The notes: generated by a model not told the origin, from the letters alone. Counted from the first letter of the stretch, positions 1 to 6,274 are shown. The stretch: DNA of 11,600 nt from Desulfobacterales bacterium C00003106 (GCA_001751015.1 MAXM01000276.1:1-11600), one strand, 5' to 3'. Numbers and translations: made by a program.

Positions 1-17
1 CTCTTATACTGTGAACG

Positions 18-53
18 TTAGGAACGGGGACGGAATAACCTTCCCGTTCCTAA
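18..53. repeat. Inverted-repeat copy of the GGAACGGGGAC repeat family
   Basis: Perfect 11-bp arms TTAGGAACGGG (18-28) and CCCGTTCCTAA (43-53) enclose a 14-nt loop. The left part matches the repeat seen near 2406-2430, 6102-6113, 6275-6302, 6431-6456 and 10362-10390. The tail after 53 (AGAGTGCG) resembles the tails at 2382 and 10387. It lies 26 bp downstream of the hexulose-phosphate synthase stop codon, so the transcript could fold here, but no T-run follows on the minus strand. I therefore call it a repeat, not a terminator. Confidence 0.75.
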
Positions 54-78
54 GAGTGCGGCCGGCCAAATATGACTA

Positions 79-1368
79 TCAGGATTTCTTTTCCCACCTG
101 AGGAGTTCCGTCACTTTGCTCAGGGTGCTTCCTTCCTTGATCTCCTGGCGAATCCGGTTTTCTCTTTCCAGGACATCCATGGCGCGGTTTGCATATTCCG
201 CGGCAATCGATCCGGGAAGCGCTACGACTCCATCGTCATCTCCGACCAGCCAGTCACCTGTCTCCACATTTCGGCCCCCTATTGTCACAGGCACGCCTAT
301 CTCTCCAAATCCCCTGGGTTCTCCGGCGTTGGGCGCAATCAATCGCGTGAATGCAGGGAATCGCATATTCTTGATATCATGCGTGTCACGTATCGCCCCG
401 TCGATCACAACCCCGGCTATCTCCCTCTGCCGGGCCGAGTGAGTTGCGAGTTCTCCCCATATAGCAGGCCCCGCCCCACCGGCATCTATAACGATGATAT
501 CCCCTTGTTCGGCCGCATCTATGGCCTGCACAGGCTTGGACCAGTCCCCCGGATACGTCCGTACGGTCAGGGCCTTTCCAACCATTCTGATCCCCGAAAA
601 CAGAGGGCGTATCCCTTCCAGTACGCCTCCGCGATGCAGGGCGTCCGAAAGGTTGGCCGCAGAGACCTTATCCAGGATATCTTTGATATCCTTTTCTCCT
701 CCACGCTTGAAAAACATGGAAGGGATCGAGATCTTTCTGTCAATCGCCTTTTTTATGTCAGCCGACGCCTTTTCCGGATCAGGCGCCTTGGTAATGGCTC
801 CGCCAACAATGATTATGGCGGCTCCCGCCTCGACCGCCTTGTGCGCTGTTTCCGAATTGATCCCCCCTGCAACAGCAACAGGGAGAGAGACGGCATCACA
901 GACCTTTCTCAGCTTTTCAAACGGAGATTTGCCTTCCATCTGTTCATCAATGGAGCAATGCACTGTGATATAATCGGCTCCCATCTTTTCGATTGCCCGG
1001 GCACGTGACACCACATCTTCGACTGAAATCAGGTCTACCGCGATCTGTGATCCGTAGTTTCTTGCCGCCTGGATACATTCCCGGATCGTTGCATCACTGG
1101 CGGCCCCGAGCACATCCACGATATCGGCGCCCGCCTTGGTTGCCGACTCAACCTCTATCCGGCCTGCATCCATGATCTTCATATCCGCGACAATAGTCTT
1201 TGCAGGAAAAAGTTCCCTCAGATTGCGCACGACCTGAAGTCCTTCACTCTTGATCAATGGCGTGCCCGCCTCAATCCAGTCAACACCCCCGGCGTCAGCG
1301 GCCACAGCAGCCTTTACAGCCCTTTTTGTGTCCACAAAATCAAGCGCCAGTTGAAGAACAGGTTTCAT
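79..1368 (-). CDS. hxlA: 3-hexulose-6-phosphate synthase fused to RraA-like domain
   Basis: The N-terminal domain (residues 1-215) is 3-hexulose-6-phosphate synthase, a TIM barrel of the OMP-decarboxylase suprafamily. It condenses formaldehyde with ribulose 5-phosphate in the cytoplasm, or runs in reverse. Visible marks are QLALDF near residue 6, the metal/substrate motif DMKIMDAG (62-69, Asp62/Lys64/Asp67), VAGGI (166-170) and IIVGGAI (186-192). Residues 227-425 form an RraA-like domain: GGAGPAIWGELAT (297-309), DGAIRD (323-328) and GDDDGVV (376-382). Such fusions are known in archaea and some bacteria; what the RraA half does there is not settled. It is not evidence of RNase E control. The start at 1368 is chosen because AAGGAG sits 7 nt upstream; an ATG at 1386 lacks a ribosome site. 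The total of 429 aa fits two full domains. It follows the hexuloisomerase gene on the same strand, so the two probably form one RuMP unit. Confidence 0.93.
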   Translation of the reverse strand: MKPVLQLALDFVDTKRAVKAAVAADAGGVDWIEAGTPLIKSEGLQVVRNLRELFPAKTIVADMKIMDAGRIEVESATKAGADIVDVLGAASDATIRECIQAARNYGSQIAVDLISVEDVVSRARAIEKMGADYITVHCSIDEQMEGKSPFEKLRKVCDAVSLPVAVAGGINSETAHKAVEAGAAIIIVGGAITKAPDPEKASADIKKAIDRKISIPSMFFKRGGEKDIKDILDKVSAANLSDALHRGGVLEGIRPLFSGIRMVGKALTVRTYPGDWSKPVQAIDAAEQGDIIVIDAGGAGPAIWGELATHSARQREIAGVVIDGAIRDTHDIKNMRFPAFTRLIAPNAGEPRGFGEIGVPVTIGGRNVETGDWLVGDDDGVVALPGSIAAEYANRAMDVLERENRIRQEIKEGSTLSKVTELLRWEKKS

Positions 1369-1410
1369 GATAATACTCCTTGCCATGCGAGCGACTCAAC
1401 ACCTGAAAAC

Positions 1411-1625
1411 GCAAATTTCTTTTTGGGCGAGCCCTTATTCCAGATTTGCGTGACGCGTCAGCATATCTTTAACCGATCTTCAATCGCAAAAGTCCTCGAA
1501 ATAGCTCGCTATTCCTGCGGTTTTACTCAATCAGATCAATTAAATCTACGGCAAATTCGGGCGCAAATTCTACCAAGTTGTTTCTTGCCGAGCCCTTATT
1601 CCAGATTTGCGTGACGCGTCAGCAT
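1411..1625. repeat. Direct duplication of the hexuloisomerase 3' end
   Basis: A 37-bp stretch at 1428-1464 is repeated exactly at 1589-1625, with a period of 161 bp. The copy at 1589-1625 holds the last codons of the hexuloisomerase gene (MLTRHANLE and stop) plus 7 bp of trailer. The copy at 1428-1464 is a free duplicate in the spacer before the synthase gene and still reads as ATG-LTRHANLE-stop. Weaker likeness continues to the left: CGCAAATT..CT and a TTT..G.CGAG block, near 1410 and 1562. A palindromic element occupies the DNA between the copies. Confidence 0.9.
1475..1537. repeat. Imperfect palindrome, REP-like
   Basis: The ends GATCT (1475-1479) and AGATC (1533-1537) are complementary. 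The centre is AATAGC-TC-GCTATT (1500-1513), flanked by A-rich (left) and T-rich (right) blocks, so RNA from either strand could form a long, interrupted hairpin. The same core and surroundings (CCTC.AAATAGCt.GCTATTCC) occur at 6336-6395. It lies inside the transcribed spacer of the RuMP gene pair. Confidence 0.7.
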
Positions 1626-2159
1626 GGATTCGGGGTGGCCCCCTTTTTTATGGTAGATCTCCAGTATAATAGCCTCAAAGAAAAGAAATGCAGACTGTTC
1701 AAACAAGGATCCCGCCGGCTGGATCGAAGAGACTTTACCCGGAAAACAGGTTTTTGAGCCACCCGGAAGGTAGAGGACGTGATCCACCTCATTGGCGATA
1801 CGTGAATCAATGCAACCGACAACTCCGTACGTGGTCGCTCCTTCTTTCTTGGCCAACACGGTTACATGGCATGTAAAACCGGTTTCACCGGAACCGGACA
1901 GTACAATCAGCAGATCTCCCGGACCTATCTTTGGAGTGATCGTATCCCCCACAAAGTAGACAGGGTACCGCAGGTGCATCAACCGCATGGAGAAACACTG
2001 CAGGATGTAACCGCTTCTTCCGATAGCAAAGCAGAATATGTTCGAGGCCATGTCCATCTTCTCCACGAGATCCGCGATATGTTCTTCTTTAACCATACTC
2101 AGAAGTTGCTGGTTTTCTCTTAAGACAGCTCCAATGTTTCTTATAGCGCTCATTTCCAT
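1596..2159 (-). CDS. hxlB: 6-phospho-3-hexuloisomerase
   Basis: A SIS-domain isomerase of 187 aa, the usual length, converting 3-hexulose 6-phosphate to fructose 6-phosphate in the ribulose monophosphate pathway. Visible motifs are GRSG (47-50), the phosphosugar-binding SGSGET (88-93), and PAGSLFEQSAFLFFEA (148-163) with the conserved Glu154. The C-terminal RHANLE is, from memory, typical of the family. It is upstream of the hexulose-phosphate synthase fusion on the same strand, 227 bp apart. That is long for an operon spacer and is explained by the duplication and palindrome located there. No strong ribosome site precedes the ATG at 2159 (only AGAAAG, 3 nt away). An internal ATG at 2153 is no better, so the start is probable, not certain. 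The last codons lie in the 37-bp direct repeat. Confidence 0.95.
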   Translation of the reverse strand: MEMSAIRNIGAVLRENQQLLSMVKEEHIADLVEKMDMASNIFCFAIGRSGYILQCFSMRLMHLRYPVYFVGDTITPKIGPGDLLIVLSGSGETGFTCHVTVLAKKEGATTYGVVGCIDSRIANEVDHVLYLPGGSKTCFPGKVSSIQPAGSLFEQSAFLFFEAIILEIYHKKGGHPESMLTRHANLE

Positions 2160-2371
2160 GACTTTCTAATAAAAATTCTTCCCGGCATCCCGGTTTCACA
2201 GACCAGGAATCAACGCACGCTTCCGGCCTGACAAAATAACTGCCAGGTTGCAATTCAGATCTTTTTCTCAATTGAACATCAGACTGTCTTCATATCATTT
2301 CCGCATATCTATATCAAGCCGACTTCCACAGTATTTCAGACAATCAATTCCACATTGCTCTGATATCCCCC

Positions 2372-2430
2372 TCCCCGTTCTTAGAGTTCGTCCACGCGCC
2401 TGCTTGGGGAAGTTATTTCGTCCCCGTTCC
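2372..2430 (+). repeat. Two tandem GGAACGGGGAC-family repeats
   Basis: A partial copy (TCCCCGTTCTTAGAGTTCG, 2372-2390) is followed by a fuller one at 2406-2430, GGGGAAGTTATTTCG then TCCCCGTTCC. The fuller copy matches the sites at 6431-6454 and 10362-10384 in the same orientation, and is inverted relative to 18-44 and 6275-6302. The element lies 20 bp before the proposed promoter of the NusG-like gene. Confidence 0.75.
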
Positions 2431-2450
2431 AAAGCAACTACAGTAATTGC

Positions 2451-2479
2451 TTGTCCTGGTTTTCTACATCTGCTATACG
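2451..2479 (+). promoter_or_regulatory. Possible sigma-70 promoter for the NusG-like gene
   Basis: TTGTCC (2451-2456), a 17-bp spacer, then TATACG (2474-2479). This is a fair but unproven match, and it would give a leader of about 205 nt before the TTG at 2692. I found no clear ops (GGCGGTAGnnTG) element in that leader. Confidence 0.35.
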
Positions 2480-2572
2480 TTGCATAATCACAGATTGTGG
2501 TCTTCCCGGTGAGTAATCACCGCGAAGGAGCGGAATAGCACGCTTTTTCAAGCCTGAGCAACATAGCTATTG

Positions 2573-2689
2573 ATGCCGGCGAAAAATCTCAATTTACTGC
2601 CTTTCGAGGCGTATATCCTCATGCTGCGTCGTTCTTGTCTGATGGCAGAACTTGTCAAACAGGTTGAGGAGAAAATAGCGGTGGTGTAA
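2573..2689 (+). CDS. Possible short leader ORF, 38 aa
   Basis: An ATG at 2573 opens a 38-codon frame (starting MPAKNLNLLPFEAY) that ends at TAA 2687-2689, 2 bp before the TTG start of the NusG-like gene. Its 3' part (AELVKQVEEKIAVV) looks protein-like. No good ribosome site precedes it and I recognise no family. It may be a translationally coupled leader peptide or the tail of a lost gene. Low confidence. Confidence 0.2.
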   Translation: MPAKNLNLLPFEAYILMLRRSCLMAELVKQVEEKIAVV

Positions 2690-2691
2690 TA

Positions 2692-3216
2692 TTGGATAGT
2701 AATGAGCCAAAACCCGGCTGGTATGTACTTCACACAAGAAGCCGTTTTGAACAGGTAGTGTGGGAGGGTCTGACCAAGAAGACCCTTGATGCATTTCTTC
2801 CGAAGATGTCGACGTTGAGCAAACGCCGCGATCGAAAGCTTGTCATCCGTGTACCGGTTTTCCCGGGTTATTGCTTTGTAAAAAGCGATCTGAATCCGTA
2901 TGAGCGTATTGAGATAATAAAAACCATCGGGGTGGTTCGCATCATTGGAAACAAGGACGGTCCAATCTCGGTTCCGGATAACGTAATAGAATCGCTTCAG
3001 ATAATGGCTTCTGGTGATGTTCCGGTTCAGGTGGGAAGCCTGCGCATGCAAAAGGGGGATCGGGTGCTCGTGGTTTCAGGTCCATTTACCGGAGTTTACG
3101 GCTCCTTTGAGTATTACCTCGGCAGAAGCACTGTTGTGGTCTCCGTGGACGCCCTGGGGCAGACAGCCTCAGTCGAAGTGGCTGAGGAGGATGTTGAACG
3201 GGTTCCGGATGTTTGA
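2692..3216 (+). CDS. NusG/RfaH/UpxY-like transcription antiterminator
   Basis: A 174-aa specialised NusG paralogue. These proteins bind the clamp of transcribing RNA polymerase and suppress pausing or termination, usually in long polysaccharide operons. The NGN domain is residues 9-107: GWYVLHTRSRFEQ (9-21), FLPKM (35-39), VPVFPGYCFVKSDL (54-67), VVRIIG (81-86) and VPDNVIESLQ (94-103). A KOW motif follows at 121-139 (KGDRVLVVSGPFTGVYGSF). The start is TTG, the only start codon after the in-frame TGA at 2665; GGTGG lies 7 nt before it. The gene is followed only by convergent comM 28 bp away, so it heads no operon, which is unusual for UpxY or LoaP members and makes a distant target likely, as for RfaH. 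It is not the housekeeping NusG: no secE or ribosomal protein genes are near. Which subfamily it belongs to cannot be told here. Confidence 0.88.
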   Translation: MDSNEPKPGWYVLHTRSRFEQVVWEGLTKKTLDAFLPKMSTLSKRRDRKLVIRVPVFPGYCFVKSDLNPYERIEIIKTIGVVRIIGNKDGPISVPDNVIESLQIMASGDVPVQVGSLRMQKGDRVLVVSGPFTGVYGSFEYYLGRSTVVVSVDALGQTASVEVAEEDVERVPDV

Positions 3217-3244
3217 GGGTTTCTTCAGAACAGGAAAAACCCTC
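3215..3244. terminator. Possible bidirectional terminator between convergent genes
   Basis: The inverted repeat GAGGGTTT (3215-3222) and AAACCCTC (3237-3244) fills the 28-bp gap between the NusG-like stop and the comM stop. It has an 8-bp stem and a 14-nt loop. No strong T-run follows on either strand, so termination strength is uncertain. Confidence 0.45.
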
Positions 3245-4780
3245 TCACCCAAACAGATTTTTCCGGTCAAGAGTCCGGTATTGAATCGCCTCCGAGATAT
3301 GGGTGACATCGATGTCCTCGTTTCCGGCCAGGTCCGCGATTGTCCGCGCGATCTTCAATATTCGGTTAAAGGCCCGTGCGCTGAGGCCGAACTTGTCTAT
3401 TGCCTTTTCAAGCAGGTTATGCGAATCGCCTGAGATGGAACAGTGTTTCCTGATATGACGCGCCGACATGTGTGCATTGCAGACGACCTTCATACGTTTG
3501 AACCTTTGGACCTGTACTCCCCTGGCACGCTCCACCCGAGTTCGTATCTTTTCAGAAGAGACTCCGCAGGTATCATCTGAGAGGTCTTTGTATCTCACAG
3601 CCGGCACCTCCACATGGATGTCAATCCGGTCAAGGAGCGGCCCTGAAACCTTTGAGCGGTAGCGGTGGATCTGGTGATGGGTGCATGCACACCGATGAAC
3701 GGGGTCAGAAAAATACCCGCATGGGCAAGGGTTCATGGCGGCCACCAGCATAAAACGGGCTGGATAGACAACTGTTGTCACTGCACGGGATATTGTAACC
3801 TGACCGTCTTCCATCGGCTGCCTGAGCACCTCAAGAACATTCTTTTTGAACTCCGGGAGTTCATCCAAAAAAAGAACACCGTTGTGGGCAAGGCTTACCT
3901 CGCCCGGTTTCGGGATATGACCTCCGCCAATGAGACCCGCGTCAGATATGGTGTGGTGCGGCGATCTGAATGGGCGGACAGCCACCAATGACTGGTCTCT
4001 GTCAAGAAATCCCATGATACTGAATATCTTGGTCGTTTCAATCGCCTCTCCAAAACTGAGTGAGGGCAATATAGTCGGAAGTCGCTTGGCCAGCATGGTC
4101 TTGCCGGACCCGGGAGGCCCGACCATAATAATGTTGTGCCCGCCTGCCGCTGCTATCTCCAGGGCCCTCTTCACATGTTCCTGCCCTTTGACTTCGCCCA
4201 GGTCAATATCGCTCCATGACTGAGTTTTGAAGATGTCCTCTATATTTACACTTACCTGCCGCATTGTCTCAACACCGCGGAAAGACTCCACCACCTGTGA
4301 TAAGGTCTCGGCGGAAAAGACCTTGAGCCCTTCAACCACAGCCGCCTCCCGTGTGTTCTCTTTTGGAAGGACAATCCCGGAAAATCCTTTTTCCTTTGAA
4401 GCAATGGCGGCAGGGAGCGCCCCCCTGACAGGTTTTACGCGTCCGTCAAGTGAAAGCTCTCCAAGAATTAGATGGTCCAGCAGTATATCCTGTGGAATGA
4501 TACCCATGGCTGCAAGGATACCCACGGCAATCGGTAAATCAAAGCCGGTCCCTTCTTTCTTGATATCCGCAGGGGCAAGATTGACGGTAATTCTATCAGC
4601 CGGGAAATGATACCCTGAATTATGGATAGCAGCCATCACCCGGTCTTTGCTCTCTTTTACGGCGGTCTCGGGAAGCCCGACTGTGGCAAAGGCAGGAAGG
4701 CCGTGAGTAATGTCGACCTCCACCTCTACGACATAGGCATCAATACCAAGGACAGCACTGCTCAAGACTCTCGAAAGCAC
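3245..4780 (-). CDS. comM: ComM/YifB family AAA+ Mg-chelatase-like ATPase
   Basis: A full-length (511 aa) ComM/YifB protein. In Gram-negative bacteria ComM is a hexameric helicase that aids branch migration during natural transformation; most non-competent bacteria keep it too. The N-terminal ChlI-type domain is residues 1-165 (LPAFATVGLPETAVKES at 28-44, NLAPADIKKEG at 67-77). The AAA+ core has Walker A GPPGSGKT (221-228), RSPHHTISDAGLIGGG (272-287), Walker B VLFLDE (302-307) and GPLLDRID (380-387). A cysteine cluster, MNPCPCGY (349-356) with CAC at 364-366, looks like the zinc-binding insert of the family. A C-terminal helical domain follows. GTG at 4780 is the likely start: GGAGG is 4 nt upstream and homologues begin close to here. 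The frame stays open further upstream without support. Neighbours are unrelated: a convergent NusG-like gene and a divergent cysteine-rich gene. Confidence 0.95.
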   Translation of the reverse strand: MLSRVLSSAVLGIDAYVVEVEVDITHGLPAFATVGLPETAVKESKDRVMAAIHNSGYHFPADRITVNLAPADIKKEGTGFDLPIAVGILAAMGIIPQDILLDHLILGELSLDGRVKPVRGALPAAIASKEKGFSGIVLPKENTREAAVVEGLKVFSAETLSQVVESFRGVETMRQVSVNIEDIFKTQSWSDIDLGEVKGQEHVKRALEIAAAGGHNIIMVGPPGSGKTMLAKRLPTILPSLSFGEAIETTKIFSIMGFLDRDQSLVAVRPFRSPHHTISDAGLIGGGHIPKPGEVSLAHNGVLFLDELPEFKKNVLEVLRQPMEDGQVTISRAVTTVVYPARFMLVAAMNPCPCGYFSDPVHRCACTHHQIHRYRSKVSGPLLDRIDIHVEVPAVRYKDLSDDTCGVSSEKIRTRVERARGVQVQRFKRMKVVCNAHMSARHIRKHCSISGDSHNLLEKAIDKFGLSARAFNRILKIARTIADLAGNEDIDVTHISEAIQYRTLDRKNLFG

Positions 4781-4811
4781 ACAGCCTCCATCTGATCTAT
4801 ACCTTGGAAGG

Positions 4812-4871
4812 TTATAAATAGCGACCACTTCGGGCTTTCGATAAGAGCTTCACAAATAGCCAAAAGCCCAA
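4812..4871 (-). other. Strong ribosome site with 19-aa frame ahead of comM
   Basis: The minus strand carries AAAAGGAGGTC (4888 to 4878), the best ribosome-binding site in the area, yet comM starts about 100 nt further on. Eight bases after GGAGG a TTG opens a 19-codon frame (reading MGFWLFVKLLSKARSGRYL) that stops at 4812. This could be a leader peptide or chance. Low confidence. Confidence 0.2.
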
Positions 4872-4930
4872 AAGACTGACCTCCTTTTACTATGTCTTCC
4901 GGCTCTTTGCAAGGTCGGAGGCCTCTCTTT

Positions 4931-5287
4931 TTGTATTTAGTCCAAATTCGGTGTCGTTGCTGTAGCATTGTTTTCTCTGTTTGTCGGTGTTGCCGGAGGG
5001 GACAGGCCTATTGTTGTGATGAATGCCGTGTCGCCGGAACACAAAAAAATCACCGCGAAGCCCAAGGGCGATACCGCCGGACCGCCAAAGGGAAAAAAGC
5101 CCACCGTGAAGCTGAAAACCGCCGCTGGCATGGTTTAAGCAAAAAAGATCAAAAAAACATGGATGATGCATCTTTCACACCGCCGGCACCATGGTGTATT
5201 CCGGTATTATTCTATTTGGGAATTGTCATTCACAATGCCAGGGCATGGTTTGACAAGGCTGGATGCTGCCATTTCTGCGGATCTTGA
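4931..5287 (+). CDS. Small cysteine-rich, basic, putative zinc-binding protein
   Basis: About 118 aa, function unknown. The N-terminal third is dense in cysteines: CRCC (8-11), CRCC (18-21), then YCCDEC (27-32), spaced as in a treble-clef or zinc-knuckle fold. A strongly basic stretch follows, rich in R/K/H/Q (about residues 33-75, e.g. GRYRRTAKGKKAHREAENRR), as in a nucleic-acid binder. The C-terminus has a second cluster, GCCHFCGS, just before the stop. I recall similar Cys-rich proteins in many proteobacteria, often as lone genes, without known function. TTG at 4931 is preferred because CGGAGG sits 9 nt upstream. An ATG at 4892 in the same frame lacks a ribosome site. Ending right after the last CxxC-type cluster may mean truncation. 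It is divergent from comM and convergent with the amidotransferase gene. Confidence 0.6.
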   Translation: MYLVQIRCRCCSIVFSVCRCCRRGQAYCCDECRVAGTQKNHREAQGRYRRTAKGKKAHREAENRRWHGLSKKDQKNMDDASFTPPAPWCIPVLFYLGIVIHNARAWFDKAGCCHFCGS

Positions 5288-5371
5288 GGACGATAAATTC
5301 CTGTGCAGACATAGTCCATGGGTCGAGTAGTTGAAGGGTTGAAACGACTTGACCATTCAATGAAAACCGAA

Positions 5372-6091
5372 TCAGAATATCCATTTGATGTAATTTGCAA
5401 ACATAAGTTCAAACTGCTCGCCCATAGAGGTTTCGCGCTTTCTGGCATCTTTTACCAGGGCCGCGATATCTACAGGAGGCGGCTCTTGCAACCATTTTTC
5501 ATCGCCTTTTGCCCAGTCTCTCGCATCAGAAACGGCGGCAGCGTGGTTGTCGAACTGAAGTCCTACGATATGGGGGCGACCGTCTACTGAGATCGCCTCC
5601 ACCTGACACTCTGCCGATGTAACCAGGACTTCCATCTCCTTAGGCAGGGGTGGCAAGACCGTCTGGGCGTGCCACTTGAAAAGGGGAAAGGGTTTGTCGA
5701 TGCCCCGAAACATGGGATGGCCCCGACCGTACTTTGTCACATGGCCGGAAATAAATCCTATACTGCGGCAGAAGTTGGGTCCTGTCCTGGCCCCCAAAGC
5801 ATCAGCAAGAAGCTGGTGACCAAGACAGAAACCAAGATAGGGCTTGTCTGCCTCAAGCGCTCGACGGATACATCTCTTTTCATTTCTCAAGAAGGGATAT
5901 TCTTTTTCCTGGTCCACATCGGGACCGCCCCCCAGGACAATCAGCCCCTCATAGGGAAGGATTTCAGGGATCGTCTCGTGCCACACCTCCACGATATCGA
6001 GCCGCACCAGATTTTTCTCTGCCGAACGGATCAGATGTATTCCCGGTCCTTCCCAGGGCATATGTTGTAAGACAAGAAATTGTTTTGTCAT
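5372..6091 (-). CDS. Class I glutamine amidotransferase-like protein
   Basis: A 239-aa stand-alone GATase1 (GMP-synthase-like glutaminase) domain. The oxyanion strand is LIVLGGGPDVDQEKEYPFL (50-68). The nucleophile elbow is GFCLGHQLLADALG (87-100), with Cys89 the expected catalytic cysteine. The usual GxQFHPE histidine site reads VGLQFDNH (176-183): Asp181 stands where His is expected, with His183 two residues later. Activity may be altered, or His183 may serve. The family includes GMP synthase-like and peptidase-like members, so the substrate is unknown. No ammonia-accepting partner gene is adjacent. The start is the ATG at 6091; no ribosome site precedes it, because a GGAACGGGGACG repeat (6113-6102) begins 10 nt upstream. 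Confidence 0.85.
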   Translation of the reverse strand: MTKQFLVLQHMPWEGPGIHLIRSAEKNLVRLDIVEVWHETIPEILPYEGLIVLGGGPDVDQEKEYPFLRNEKRCIRRALEADKPYLGFCLGHQLLADALGARTGPNFCRSIGFISGHVTKYGRGHPMFRGIDKPFPLFKWHAQTVLPPLPKEMEVLVTSAECQVEAISVDGRPHIVGLQFDNHAAAVSDARDWAKGDEKWLQEPPPVDIAALVKDARKRETSMGEQFELMFANYIKWIF

Positions 6092-6101
6092 GGTATCAGA
6101 T

Positions 6102-6113
6102 CGTCCCCGTTCC
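6102..6113 (-). repeat. GGAACGGGGAC repeat just upstream of the amidotransferase start
   Basis: AGGAACGGGGACG on the minus strand, 10 bp before the ATG at 6091. It is the same 12-bp core as the other family members, but without the following AATAACTTCC part. Its closeness to the start codon suggests it replaced the original leader, or now forms part of it. Confidence 0.6.
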
Positions 6114-6186
6114 TAAAAAACATAAGTAAGTTCCACGGCAACGCTATGATCTTCATCTTTATTTAACCTACATTCTTCTATAATCT

Positions 6187-6274
6187 TCAAGGATTGATAA
6201 TAACGTGTCGCCTAATGATTGCCCCTTCTGCTTCAAGCTCAGCGGCTTTCAACGCCCCCAAGGCCGCTCCTCCC
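6187..6274 (-). pseudogene. Possible 3' gene remnant cut by the MITE-like element
   Basis: On the minus strand an open frame reads GAALGALKAAELEAEGAII then RRHVIINP and a stop at 6187-6189. It is GC-richer than its surroundings and has alternating Ala/Glu/Leu as in a real helix. The 5' side runs straight into the terminal repeat of the element at 6275. It vaguely resembles the end of a BMC-shell protein (…HVIPRP), but 27 residues are far too few to assign a family. Confidence 0.2.

Larger units (their letters stand above)
2160..2691. other. Intergenic spacer between divergent hxlB and NusG-like gene
   Basis: A 532-bp stretch with no convincing protein gene. It holds two copies of the GGAACGGGGAC-type repeat (2372-2430), a candidate plus-strand promoter (2451-2479) and a short open frame (2573-2689) ending 2 bp before the NusG-like start. 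On the minus strand a weak -24/-12-like string at 2230-2245 faces hxlB; it lacks the key C at -12. Confidence 0.6.

Noticed and set aside
18..53. Terminator of the hexulose-phosphate synthase gene
   Set aside because: The stem is strong but no T-run follows on the minus strand, and the sequence is a member of the interspersed repeat family.
379..1008. Long plus-strand open frame across the hexulose-phosphate synthase gene
   Set aside because: It is antisense to a gene with clear family motifs, is rich in Arg/Pro as shadow frames are, and has no ribosome site.
2230..2245. Sigma-54-like string TGGCAG-TTATT-TTGTC on the minus strand upstream of hxlB
   Set aside because: The -12 block lacks the key GC and the -24 block ends in G instead of C. 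One mismatch too many without other support.
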